Assembly (NCBI RefSeq): GCF_044466355.1
Contig: NZ_JBITMQ010000001.1
Coordinates: 930,001 to 994,000, forward strand
Direction: 5' to 3'
Length of the DNA stretch: 64,000 bases
Source of the DNA: Actinophytocola sp044466355
Lineage (GTDB): Bacteria; Actinomycetota; Actinomycetes; Mycobacteriales; Pseudonocardiaceae
Shown here: positions 8,748-16,316 of the stretch, piece after piece
Position numbering within the stretch: position 1 is the stretch's first letter
How the letters are laid out: the number at the start of each line of letters is the position of its first letter
Made by a program: the position numbers and the translations under genes
Notes under the pieces: model-generated
Seen by the model: the letters and a program-made list of their open reading frames with translations, nothing else
What the model was told of the DNA's origin: nothing
The model's database searches: none

Positions 8748-10670
8748 CGGCCCGGCGTAGGTCAGCGAGGTGTCGACGCCGGCGCCGCTGAAGTCGGCGT
8801 CCTCGTTGCCTGCCCAGTCGTCGATCGGCGCGCCGTCCCGCGACAGGTGCAGGTACTTCGTGCCGTCCCAGCCGAACTGGTAGACGGTGTTCTTGTCGGC
8901 GTAGTAGGGCACCGGCGTGCCGCCCTCGGTGGTCTGCTTGGTCATCGTGTTGCGGTAGACGACGTTCCGCGGGCCGGTCGCACCGGACCACTTCACGGCC
9001 TTCTTCCCCGCACCCCACCAGATCGGGTACCAGGTCGACTCGTCGTCGCTGTCCCCGCCCTCACCGCCGCAGTTGGCCGAGCAGTTGCCGGGCGCGTGCT
9101 CGAACGGCACCGCGACCGTGTTGTTCTCGACCAGGTTGTGCCGTTCCCAGCCACCGTGGAAGTTCACGTCGGCGTCGGTGTCGTTGCCGACGAACACGTT
9201 GCCCGACGCCGACCACTGGAACGTGAAGTGCCGCAGCCCGCGCAGCGTGTTGCCCGCGTACACCGAGTCCCACACGCGGGAGCCGCGCAGGTAACCGTTG
9301 CCGCCCTTGCCCTTGTTCCACGCGCCGACGAATCGGTTGCCCTCGATCTGGAGGTTCTTCGCCTCCTCCGTGACCACCGGGTGCGAGCCGGTCATGTAGG
9401 TGGTCACACCGCGGACCCAGCCGTTGACCGCCCACTTGAACACGATGCCGTGCATCTGGTCGGCGGGGGAGAGGTTGCCGTACTCGTGCTCCGCCTCGGC
9501 CGGGTCGTGCCCGTCGACCACCTGGGTGAGGAACAGCTTCTCGATCCCGACCCCGAGCACCGGGTCGACGAGCGGCGCGGCCTTGGAGTCGTAGGTCTTG
9601 CCGTCGATCTCCGCCGACCCGTCGGACACCGAGTCGACCGGCACGTCGAACTCGAGCGGCCTGTCGATCGTGATGGTCTCGGCGTCCTCGTCCACGGCGG
9701 TGACCCGGAAGATCTGCTGGCGCATGTGGATGTTCCGCAGCTCGTGCTCGGTGGGCAGCGCGTGCTGGAAGTCGTAGAACCGCATCGTGTTGGCCGCGCG
9801 GATGTTCACGTAGCCGCCGACCTCGAACCCCTTGGGCCGCTTGGCGAGCCGGATCGTCGTGTCCCCGGCCTCGGCGGGCGCCGCGAGCTTCACGCCCGCC
9901 TTCCAGTGCACGTTCACCGTGCCCTCGAACAGGTCCCGGCGGTTGGCCGGTGCGGACTCGTGGTCCTCCTGGTAGTCCTCGTCCACGGCACGCGACTGGA
10001 CGCGGAACAACCCGCGGCCCGGCCAGAGCCAGCCGCCCTTGCCGCTCTCGTGGGTCATGCCGTCCTCGTCCCAGTCGGCGCCGTCGTCGCCGAGCGAGTC
10101 GTACCGGGTGTTCTCGTCGGGGCGGAAGACGACGCGGGTGCCGTCGGCGGGGTCGTCACCGGCGCCACGCAGGACGAGGTAGTCGGCGTCGAGCGAGATC
10201 TGGCGGGACACGTCGAGCTGCCCGGCGGGCAGCGTGATCAGCGAGAGGTCGTCGTAGCTCGCGCCGGGCGAGCACTCGGCCCTGACGTGGTCGATCGCCT
10301 CCTGGAGGCCGTCGGTGTCGTCGGTGCGGTCGTCCGGCCGGACACCGCGGTCCGCCAGCTCCTCGGGGGTGACCACGCAGTTCTCGTCACCGGTGATCTC
10401 GCCGTCGCCGGGAAGCGGTTTGCCCTCCCGATACCCGGCGTGCGACCAGTCCGGAAGGCCGGGCAGCGGCGCCCGCCGGTTCGCCTCGCTCAGGTCGAGC
10501 CGCGCGGGCAGTGCGGGCAACTCGTCCGGCAGCTCCACTGGCCCGACGGTGGGTGGTCGTTGGCTCGCTTCCGTCTCGTCCCGCCCCTGCCACCAGATGA
10601 TCGCGCCCCCGACCAGCGCCCCGACCACGAAGATGGCCACTCCGACGACTGCTTTCCGTACCCCGGACAT
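8724..10670 (-). CDS. membrane-anchored right-handed beta-helix (pectate-lyase-fold) protein
   Basis: 648 residues. A single N-terminal membrane segment (residues about 7-27) ends in a charged stretch, so the rest should be extracytoplasmic. The body shows repeated short beta-strand turns (LRGAGDDP, NLQIEGNRFVGAW, NTLRGLRHF, NNTVAVPFE) typical of a parallel beta-helix, with many Asp and Asn positions. Such folds bind or cleave polysaccharides, but I see no diagnostic catalytic motif. It is convergent with the catabolic operon and transcribed alone; the lysozyme-like secreted protein lies upstream. The function is otherwise unknown. Confidence 0.75.
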   Translation of the reverse strand: MSGVRKAVVGVAIFVVGALVGGAIIWWQGRDETEASQRPPTVGPVELPDELPALPARLDLSEANRRAPLPGLPDWSHAGYREGKPLPGDGEITGDENCVVTPEELADRGVRPDDRTDDTDGLQEAIDHVRAECSPGASYDDLSLITLPAGQLDVSRQISLDADYLVLRGAGDDPADGTRVVFRPDENTRYDSLGDDGADWDEDGMTHESGKGGWLWPGRGLFRVQSRAVDEDYQEDHESAPANRRDLFEGTVNVHWKAGVKLAAPAEAGDTTIRLAKRPKGFEVGGYVNIRAANTMRFYDFQHALPTEHELRNIHMRQQIFRVTAVDEDAETITIDRPLEFDVPVDSVSDGSAEIDGKTYDSKAAPLVDPVLGVGIEKLFLTQVVDGHDPAEAEHEYGNLSPADQMHGIVFKWAVNGWVRGVTTYMTGSHPVVTEEAKNLQIEGNRFVGAWNKGKGGNGYLRGSRVWDSVYAGNTLRGLRHFTFQWSASGNVFVGNDTDADVNFHGGWERHNLVENNTVAVPFEHAPGNCSANCGGEGGDSDDESTWYPIWWGAGKKAVKWSGATGPRNVVYRNTMTKQTTEGGTPVPYYADKNTVYQFGWDGTKYLHLSRDGAPIDDWAGNEDADFSGAGVDTSLTYAGPSLFLKAL

Positions 10671-10729
10671 GGCCTCTGGGACGGGTGGTCACCCGCGATG
10701 GTTCCGTGCACCGGCGACGCGCGGCACGG

Positions 10730-11257
10730 TCAGCCGCGGACCTCGGCGAGCATCTCGAGCGCCTTGCCCTCGGCCTGGTCGTAGCGTTCCGGGCAGCACG
10801 AGCGCTGGACGCTCTGCGCGAGCAGGCCCGCGGTGTAGTCCGGGTACAGCGGCTCGTTGTGGATGGCCTGGGTGAAGAACTGGGTGGCCGCGTAGGTGAC
10901 GTCCATGATCTGCTCCGGCGTGCCCCAGCCCTGGCTCGGCCGCTGCTGGAACACGCCGAGCGAGTCCTTGTCGCCGCACGGCAGGTTGTTCATGTGCGAC
11001 TCGACCCAGCCCGCCTCGAACCCGGCGAGCATCACCTTCTCCGACGCGCCCATGCTGACGCCGACGTCGTGGACGGTGGTGGTGACCGCGAGGTCGCGGT
11101 CCGGCGGGATCGACTCGCACTCCGCGGGGTCGATCGTCGCCGGGACGTGATCACCCGGCGCCGGGTTCGCCGCGGCGACGCCGCCGATCGTGGCCGCGGC
11201 CAGCGCACAGGCGAGCGCCAGGCCGGTCCTGCGCAGCAGGGTGCGCGTGACTGTCAT
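10730..11257 (-). CDS. secreted lysozyme/transglycosylase-like protein
   Basis: 175 residues. Start ATG 11257 is chosen because it gives a clean signal peptide (TRTLLRRTG, hydrophobic core, AAA-NPAP cleavage region) and follows a GGGGG ribosome site; an upstream in-frame ATG adds 26 non-signal residues. The mature part has the actinobacterial pattern EAGWVESHMNN...DSLGVFQQRPSQGWG followed by a Cys-Cys pair (SCCPERY). This pattern is common in small exported proteins with a lysozyme-like fold; Glu of WVES is the likely acid. Peptidoglycan remodelling is inferred. Its upstream region holds several nested inverted repeats. Confidence 0.75.
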   Translation of the reverse strand: MTVTRTLLRRTGLALACALAAATIGGVAAANPAPGDHVPATIDPAECESIPPDRDLAVTTTVHDVGVSMGASEKVMLAGFEAGWVESHMNNLPCGDKDSLGVFQQRPSQGWGTPEQIMDVTYAATQFFTQAIHNEPLYPDYTAGLLAQSVQRSCCPERYDQAEGKALEMLAEVRG

Positions 11258-11284
11258 GTGAGTGCCCCCGACTCCGTGTGACGT

Positions 11285-11364
11285 ACTTGGCAGGGTCGAA
11301 CACGCACAGTGTGCGAATCGTTGCCAAGTGCCCACTACCGACGAATGTCGGTGTGAAATTCACA
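11285..11364. promoter_or_regulatory. three stacked inverted repeats upstream of the lysozyme-like gene
   Basis: Visible elements: ACTTGGCA (11285-11292) paired with TGCCAAGT (11322-11329), enclosing CGCACA-G-TGTGCG; the hairpin ACCGAC-GAAT-GTCGGT (11337-11352); and the 13-bp palindrome TGTGA-AAT-TCACA (11352-11364). They lie between the ferredoxin stop and the lysozyme-like start, both on the minus strand. They could be the ferredoxin terminator, operators of the lysozyme-like gene, or both. The TGTGA-TCACA core resembles CRP-type sites, but with 3 rather than 6 bases between half-sites. Confidence 0.5.
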
Positions 11365-11382
11365 GAAGTGGGGGCGGCGCGC

Positions 11383-11580
11383 TCACTCCTCTTTCAGCGA
11401 CAGGGCCTGGCTGGGGCAGAGGTCGACGGCTTCCCGCACGTTGGCGAGGGTCTCGCCCTCGACCGCGTCGATGAGGAGCACGACCGTGCCGTCCTCGTCG
11501 CTCTGGTCGAACACGGACGGCTCGGTGAGCGCGCACTGCCCGGCGCCCACACAGCGCGCGGTGTCCGTGACGATTCGCAT
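11383..11580 (-). CDS. ferredoxin, three-cysteine (3Fe-4S-type, P450-partner class)
   Basis: 65 residues from ATG 11580 (MRIVTD); an earlier in-frame start adds 8 residues but the family begins here. The cluster ligands are CVGAGQC and a later CPSQAL cysteine, i.e. C-x5-C...C-P. This matches the small actinobacterial ferredoxins with a 3Fe-4S cluster that feed cytochrome P450s. It is divergent from an NDH-2-like flavoprotein, which might reduce it. The only P450 in the window lies 16 kb away, so the pairing is unproven. Confidence 0.85.
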   Translation of the reverse strand: MRIVTDTARCVGAGQCALTEPSVFDQSDEDGTVVLLIDAVEGETLANVREAVDLCPSQALSLKEE

Positions 11581-11719
11581 GACTCCGTACCTCCAGTCAC
11601 TCACGGGAACCCTGCCGACCGTACGCGGTGTGACTTGACTCTCGCTCTCGAGGTGTCACGAAAGCCGCCGGATTTCTGTCCACACAGCGACAAGGCGCAC
11701 GGGAGGAAGGGGAACGACC

Positions 11720-12829
11720 ATGACCACGCGGATCGTGGTGCTCGGCGGCGGCTACTCGGGGCAGATCGCGGCCCAGGCGGCGGCACGGGCGAAGGACGTC
11801 GTGGTGACCCTGGTCAACGACCGCGACCGGTTCGTCGAGCGGGTGCGGCTGCACCAGGTCGCCGCGGGGGAGGACCTGCGGGAACGGCCGCTCGCGGAGC
11901 TGGTCGCGGGCACCGGCATCCACCTGGTGATCGACCGGGTCGCCGCCGTCGACACCGACGACAGGTCGGTCGTGCTGGCGGGCGGGGAGCGCCTGCCGTA
12001 CGACACGCTGGTCTACGCGCTGGGCAGCCGCATGGACCTCTCGGCCGTGCCGGGTGCCGCCGAGCACGCCCACACCGTGGCAGTGGCCGAAGAGGCCGAG
12101 CGGTTGCGTGCCCGCCTGCGCGACGGGGACGTGGTCACGGTCGTCGGCGGGGGACTGACCGGCATCGAGGCCGCCACCGAGCTGGCCGAGCAGCGCCCGG
12201 AGCTGAAGGTCCGCCTGGTGACCGGCGGTGTGCTCGGCGCGGCCCTGTCGGAGAAGGCGCGCAGGCACCTGCGCCGCACCTTCACCCGGCTCGGCATCGA
12301 GCTGCGCGACCAGGTCGACGTCGCCGAGGTGCTGGCCGACGGCGTGGTGCTGGCCGGCGGCGAACACGTCCCGTCCGATCTGGTCGTGTGGACCACCGGG
12401 TTCACCGTGCCCGCGCTCGCGAAGGACGCCGGGTTCGCCGTGGACGAACACGGCCGGATGGTCGTGGACGAGACGCTGCGCTCGACGTCCCACCCGGACG
12501 TCTACGGCGTCGGCGACGCGGCGGCCGTGCGCAGGCAGGGTGGGCAGGAACTGCGCATGGCCTGCGCCACCGGGATGCCCTCGGCGCAGCAGGCGGTCAG
12601 GGCGATCCTGGCCCGCCGCGACGGCAAGGACCCCAAGCCGTTCCGGTTCCGCTACGTGAACCAGTGCATCAGCCTCGGCCGCCGGGACGGGCTGATCCAG
12701 TTCGTCAACGCCGACGACCGCCCGAAGGAGGCCGTGCTGACCGGCCGGCTCGCCGCGCTGTACAAGGAGGTCATCGTGCGCACGGCGGTCACGGTGCAGC
12801 GCCACCCGTCGATCCCGACGAGCTTCTGA
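11720..12829 (+). CDS. FAD-dependent pyridine nucleotide-disulphide-type oxidoreductase (NDH-2-like)
   Basis: 369 residues. FAD-binding IVVLGGGYSGQIAA at the N-terminus, a second dinucleotide loop VTVVGGGLTGIEAATELAE near residue 140, and the FAD-closing DVYGVGDAAAV near 270 give the two-Rossmann layout of type II NADH dehydrogenases and ferredoxin reductases. No redox CxxC is visible, which argues against a thioredoxin-reductase-like enzyme. A ribosome site (GGAGGAAGGGG) precedes the ATG. It is divergent from the ferredoxin and may be its reductase, or may act on quinones at the membrane. Confidence 0.85.
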   Translation: MTTRIVVLGGGYSGQIAAQAAARAKDVVVTLVNDRDRFVERVRLHQVAAGEDLRERPLAELVAGTGIHLVIDRVAAVDTDDRSVVLAGGERLPYDTLVYALGSRMDLSAVPGAAEHAHTVAVAEEAERLRARLRDGDVVTVVGGGLTGIEAATELAEQRPELKVRLVTGGVLGAALSEKARRHLRRTFTRLGIELRDQVDVAEVLADGVVLAGGEHVPSDLVVWTTGFTVPALAKDAGFAVDEHGRMVVDETLRSTSHPDVYGVGDAAAVRRQGGQELRMACATGMPSAQQAVRAILARRDGKDPKPFRFRYVNQCISLGRRDGLIQFVNADDRPKEAVLTGRLAALYKEVIVRTAVTVQRHPSIPTSF

Positions 12830-12897
12830 CCAGCTCACTCACCTGCTCTCGGCGGCCGATAGCATGCGGGGGCCAGCCGAGAGCAGGGGAGAGAGCA

Positions 12898-13872
12898 TTG
12901 CGGGAGATCGCCGTCTTCGGCGGCAGCGCCCATCCCGAGTTGGCGGCCGAGATCTGCGACCACCTCGAGGTGCCGCTGCGGCCGGTGCGGGTGAAGCGCT
13001 TCGCCAACGACTGCATCGAGGTGCAGCTCCAGGCGAACTGCCGCGAACGGGACGTGTTCCTGATCCAGCCGCTCGTCGCGCCGGTGCAGGAGAACCTCGT
13101 CGAGCTGCTGCTGATGCTCGATGCCGCGCGCGGTGCGTCCGCGGCCCGCACGACCGTGGTGATGCCGCACTACGCGTACGCGCGGTCGGACAAGAAGGAC
13201 GCGCCCCGGATCTCCATCGGCGGCCGGCTCGTCGCGGACCTGCTCGTCGCGGCGGGGGCGAGCAGGGTGCTCGCGATGACGCTGCACTCACCGCAGGTGC
13301 ACGGGTTCTTCAGCGTGCCGGTCGACCACCTGCACGCGCTGCGCGAGCTCGCGGGCTACTTCCGCCGCTACGACCTGTCGAACACGATCGTGGTGTCCCC
13401 GGACCTCGGCAATGCCAAGGAGGCCTCGCACTTCGCGCGGCTGCTCGGCGTGCCGGTGGCGGCCGGCGCCAAGCAGCGGTTCACCGACGACCGGGTGGAG
13501 ATCACCTCGATCATCGGCGACGTGAGCGGCCGCGACGTGATCGTGCTCGACGACGAGATCGCCAAGGGCAGCACGGTCATCGAGCTGCTGTCGAAGCTGC
13601 GTGAACGGGACGTGCGGTCGATCCGGGTCGCGTGCACGCACGGCCTTTTCGCGGCCGGAGCGCTCGGCCGGATCGGCGGTCATGCGGACGTCACCGAGAT
13701 CGTCTGCACCAACACCGTGCCGATCGCCGAGCGCTCCGACAAGCTGACGGTCCTGTCCGTGGCACCGGCGCTGGCCGAAGCCATGCGCCGAATCCACAAC
13801 GGCGAGTCCGTGAGCGCGCTGTTCGACGCTCCGTTCGACGCGCCTATCGCGGGTACTGCTGCTGCCGGTTGA
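12898..13872 (+). CDS. prs: ribose-phosphate pyrophosphokinase, divergent type
   Basis: 324 residues; TTG 12898 is taken as the start because it follows AGGGGAGAG and gives the usual N-terminus (IAVFGGSAHPELA). Family features are present: YARSDKKDAPR in place of the canonical ARQDRK loop, TLHSPQVHGFF with the catalytic His, and the PRPP loop VIVLDDEIAKGST. It should make PRPP from ribose 5-phosphate and ATP. The altered loops suggest a second, non-housekeeping isoenzyme. The 3' end overlaps the convergent membrane gene by 29 bases. Confidence 0.8.
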   Translation: MREIAVFGGSAHPELAAEICDHLEVPLRPVRVKRFANDCIEVQLQANCRERDVFLIQPLVAPVQENLVELLLMLDAARGASAARTTVVMPHYAYARSDKKDAPRISIGGRLVADLLVAAGASRVLAMTLHSPQVHGFFSVPVDHLHALRELAGYFRRYDLSNTIVVSPDLGNAKEASHFARLLGVPVAAGAKQRFTDDRVEITSIIGDVSGRDVIVLDDEIAKGSTVIELLSKLRERDVRSIRVACTHGLFAAGALGRIGGHADVTEIVCTNTVPIAERSDKLTVLSVAPALAEAMRRIHNGESVSALFDAPFDAPIAGTAAAG

Positions 13873-14326
13873 CCACCGCCGTGGCGCTTTCCCCGCTGTA
13901 GGCCGGACTTTCGGTGGGCTCGGGCACGTAGGTGCCCTGCGCGCGCATCGCCGTCTCGTGCGCCTTGCGTCGCGCCTCGCGTTCGGCGTTCGTGTACTCC
14001 TCGTACTCCTCGCGGTCACGGATCCTGCTCAGCGAGGACACCGCGATCCAGTGCGCGATCCCCAGCACGATCAGGATGATCCCCAGGCGCACCACCACGT
14101 TCTGGATCGGGTCGTCGGCCGGCACGTCGATCACGGAGATCAACGCCAGGACACCCAGGGTGCCGAGGTGGAACAGCACCGACACGAGCTTCGTCAGTGA
14201 CTCCGCTGGAGCGTTGGGGGTGGCCTGCTGCAGGAATCGACGGCCGTTGCGGTAGATGATCTGCCCGTCGATCAGGACCAGCACGGTGCCGATGACGAGG
14301 AACGCCACATAGCTGCTGCTGTCCAT
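13844..14326 (-). CDS. small membrane protein, sigma-B-type stress promoter
   Basis: 160 residues with three hydrophobic segments (about 8-23, 50-67, 77-95), followed by a charged cytoplasmic tail rich in Arg, Glu and Gln. I do not recognise a named family. It is divergent from a short hydrophobic stress protein, and both have near-consensus sigma-B-type promoters, so a role in envelope or osmotic stress is inferred. A GAGAGG ribosome site precedes the ATG. Confidence 0.75.
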   Translation of the reverse strand: MDSSSYVAFLVIGTVLVLIDGQIIYRNGRRFLQQATPNAPAESLTKLVSVLFHLGTLGVLALISVIDVPADDPIQNVVVRLGIILIVLGIAHWIAVSSLSRIRDREEYEEYTNAEREARRKAHETAMRAQGTYVPEPTESPAYSGESATAVVNRQQQYPR

Positions 14327-14362
14327 GTGCTTGCACCTCTCGTTCCGGTGTACTTCCGACGG

Positions 14363-14388
14363 ATACCCATCGGCAAGTTGCAGGAAAC
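14363..14388 (-). promoter_or_regulatory. sigma-B/SigF-type promoter for the 13844-14326 gene
   Basis: On the minus strand GTTT (14388-14385) is followed after 16 bases by GGGTAT (14368-14363), matching the actinobacterial sigma-B consensus GTTT-N14-17-GGGTAT exactly. A start about 8 bases downstream leaves a ~30-nt leader with a ribosome site before ATG 14326. Confidence 0.75.
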
Positions 14389-14402
14389 CGGCCGAATGGC
14401 GC

Positions 14403-14427
14403 GTTTACCAGGGGATCGCCCGGGTAG
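14403..14427 (+). promoter_or_regulatory. sigma-B/SigF-type promoter for the 14465-14632 gene
   Basis: GTTT (14403-14406), 15 bases, then GGGTAG (14422-14427). It is back-to-back with the minus-strand promoter, making a divergent stress-promoter pair only 14 bases apart. Confidence 0.72.
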
Positions 14428-14464
14428 CTCAGACGCGGGCAACACAACACAGAAAGGCGTGTTC

Positions 14465-14632
14465 ATGCTTCCTCTGATTCTGGTGCTGTTGTTGGTGCTC
14501 GTCCTGTTCGGCTTCGGGTTCGCGGTGAAGGCGCTGTGGATCGTCGCGGGTGTGCTGCTGGTCCTGTGGCTCCTCGGTTTCGTCATCCGCCGGCCGGTCG
14601 GCGGTGGCACGGGACGCTGGTACCGCTGGTAG
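14465..14632 (+). CDS. short hydrophobic stress-type membrane protein
   Basis: 55 residues: two hydrophobic segments (PLILVLLLVLVLFGFGFAV and LWIVAGVLLVLWLLGFVI) and a basic tail ending RWYRW. This resembles the small 'hydrophobic protein' family that is widespread in Streptomyces-like genomes. ATG follows AGAAAGG. The sigma-B-type promoter upstream supports stress expression. No biochemical function is known to me for this family. Confidence 0.75.
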   Translation: MLPLILVLLLVLVLFGFGFAVKALWIVAGVLLVLWLLGFVIRRPVGGGTGRWYRW

Positions 14633-14649
14633 GACGTTCAGCCGAACAG

Positions 14650-14674
14650 GTTTGGGAGTCGCGCACGTGGGCAT
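14650..14674 (+). promoter_or_regulatory. possible sigma-B-type promoter for the 14714-15346 gene
   Basis: GTTT (14650-14653), 15 bases, then GGGCAT (14669-14674), one base off the GGGTAT consensus. The position gives a ~30-nt leader with GAGGGAG before ATG 14714. Confidence 0.5.
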
Positions 14675-14713
14675 CCGGTCGGGGAACCACGGCCGAGTCC
14701 GAGGGAGAACAGC

Positions 14714-15346
14714 ATGCGCAGCGAGGACCCGGAAGCGCAGGCCACGGCACACCAGCTCCTTCACTGCGTCCTGGAAGCCGATCCGGTCGGCCTGACCGAG
14801 ACGTTGGAGACCGTGGCGGCGCACCCCGATGGCGCGTTGCGCCCGTACGTGCGTGAGATCGTCGCGGAGCTGATCAACGTCGCCACCACGGCGGTGCGGG
14901 ACAGTGCGGGCCCGCTGCGGGACCGTGCGGCGTTCGCGATCGACCTGCGCGACGACGACAACGACCGGGTCGGCATCGACGACCTGGAGCCCCCGGTGCG
15001 GGCGACGATCCGGGCGATGCTCGCCGAGCTGAACGGCAGCCCGGACGACGCGTCGTTCCAACTGGACCTTGCCGTGCGCGGGGTGGACCAACGGACCGGT
15101 CTCGACACCGTGCGCCGGGCGCTGACGATGACGATCGGGTTGCTGCACTGGAGCGAGCAGCCGGAGCGACTGGAGGCGGCAATGGTGGAACCGACGGCCG
15201 ACGAGGCCGACATGCTCGAACAGCGGCTGGCGCTGACGGACGACGAGTCCGACGTCGAGCCGATGGACGAGACGACGGAGGCCGACCCGGCCGATGTCCA
15301 GGAGCAGCAGCGCGCCGTGCCCGAGAACGAGGACGACGAACGCTGA
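14714..15346 (+). CDS. hypothetical acidic cytoplasmic protein
   Basis: 210 residues, no signal peptide or membrane segment. The first ~150 residues look helical; the last ~45 are a highly acidic, low-complexity tail (DDESDVEPMDETTEADP and onwards). I do not recognise a family. It follows the short hydrophobic stress protein, has its own sigma-B-like promoter, and ends at a strong bidirectional hairpin. A stress-related role is inferred from position only. Confidence 0.7.
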   Translation: MRSEDPEAQATAHQLLHCVLEADPVGLTETLETVAAHPDGALRPYVREIVAELINVATTAVRDSAGPLRDRAAFAIDLRDDDNDRVGIDDLEPPVRATIRAMLAELNGSPDDASFQLDLAVRGVDQRTGLDTVRRALTMTIGLLHWSEQPERLEAAMVEPTADEADMLEQRLALTDDESDVEPMDETTEADPADVQEQQRAVPENEDDER

Positions 15347-15388
15347 CCGATTTTCCGTGGCACCCGGACCCCGTGGCACGGTGACACC

Positions 15389-15416
15389 GGGCCCCGCCGA
15401 CCAGTCGGCGGGGCCC
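15389..15416. terminator. strong bidirectional hairpin terminator
   Basis: Perfect 13-bp arms GGGCCCCGCCGAC and GTCGGCGGGGCCC around CA, between the convergent 14714-15346 gene and the PfpI-like gene. A short T run (GTGGTGTTT) follows on the plus strand. Confidence 0.75.
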
Positions 15417-15441
15417 GTGGTGTTTCCGCTCCCCGAAGTTC

Positions 15442-16167
15442 TCAGGCGCGCCAGACGGCGCCGCGCCGCTCGTGTTCGAGCACGCCCTCGACGCCGACCG
15501 CCATGTCGGGGCCGAACTCGCGTTCCACGAGCCACAACGCCTGGTCGATGCCGGAGGTGACACCGCCGGCGGTGACCACCGTGCCCGCGTCGACCACGCG
15601 GGCCTTCTTGATGATCCCGCCCTCGGCCTCGAGCCGTTCCTTGGCGAGGTTGTGCGTGGTGCACGGGCGGTTCTTCGTGAGCCCGGCCGCCGACATCAGC
15701 ATCACGCCGACGCACACACCGGCGATGATCCGCGTGCCGTCGTGGGCGTCCGCGAGGGTGCGGGGGATGACGCCGCGGGCGATCTCGACGTGCGTGCCCG
15801 GCGCCGACGGGTCCCGCCACCCGCCGCCCGGCACGACGACGATGTCCGCGTCGTCCGGCCGCCAGCGGTGCTCGACCACCATCTTCGCGCCGCGGTTCAT
15901 GGTGATGACGCGGGGTTCGTCGACGGTCACGTACCTCACGTCGACCTTCGCGTCGTAGTAGACACGCGCGATGTCGAACACCTCGGCCGGGCCGATCGAG
16001 TCGACCTCCTCGACCCCGTCGTACATGAGGATCCGCACGCGTAAGGTGCTCGCCCTGCTTCGCCCGGCGGCCGTCGCGGCGGCGACGGTCGACGGCCCGA
16101 CAAGCCCGGCGACCGCGGCGGCGGTGGCCGCGCCCATCGTGGAGCGGAGCAGGTCACGACGGTTCAT
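15442..16167 (-). CDS. Tat-exported DJ-1/PfpI (GATase1-like) protein
   Basis: 241 residues from ATG 16167, behind AGGTAAGGAAG; earlier starts would break the signal. The N-terminus NRRDLLRS followed by an Ala-rich hydrophobic stretch is a twin-arginine signal. The domain shows YDGVEEVDSIGPAEVF, the GGGWRD turn and the nucleophile elbow AGVCVGVML with its cysteine, as in DJ-1/PfpI proteins and the N-terminal half of AraC-like GATase regulators. An exported, folded, cysteine-dependent hydrolase or amidase-like enzyme is expected; the substrate is unknown. Confidence 0.82.
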   Translation of the reverse strand: MNRRDLLRSTMGAATAAAVAGLVGPSTVAAATAAGRSRASTLRVRILMYDGVEEVDSIGPAEVFDIARVYYDAKVDVRYVTVDEPRVITMNRGAKMVVEHRWRPDDADIVVVPGGGWRDPSAPGTHVEIARGVIPRTLADAHDGTRIIAGVCVGVMLMSAAGLTKNRPCTTHNLAKERLEAEGGIIKKARVVDAGTVVTAGGVTSGIDQALWLVEREFGPDMAVGVEGVLEHERRGAVWRA

Positions 16168-16316
16168 CTTCCTTACCTCGCAAGGGATCCGACGGCAGGG
16201 TCGCATCCCAAGCTAACCTCGGCGGCGGTCCGCACCCCGGAAACGTGGAAACCGCACGGCCGATTGGTGAGGAGTTCCCGCCGAACCACTGACGCGCTCA
16301 CGCGGGCGCCCGGTCC

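Noticed and set aside
8847..10784. 645-codon open frame on the plus strand
   Set aside because: Antisense to the beta-helix gene; the minus-strand protein has a membrane anchor and coherent fold, the plus-strand one is low-complexity Val/Arg/Asp-rich.
11258..11382. c-di-AMP (ydaO-type) riboswitch before the lysozyme-like gene
   Set aside because: Such switches precede cell-wall hydrolases in actinomycetes, but none of the conserved core sequence is recognisable; only simple dyads are seen.
11383..11580. Ferredoxin as dedicated partner of the P450 at 27711
   Set aside because: They are 16 kb apart with unrelated regulation; possible biochemically but not supported by context.
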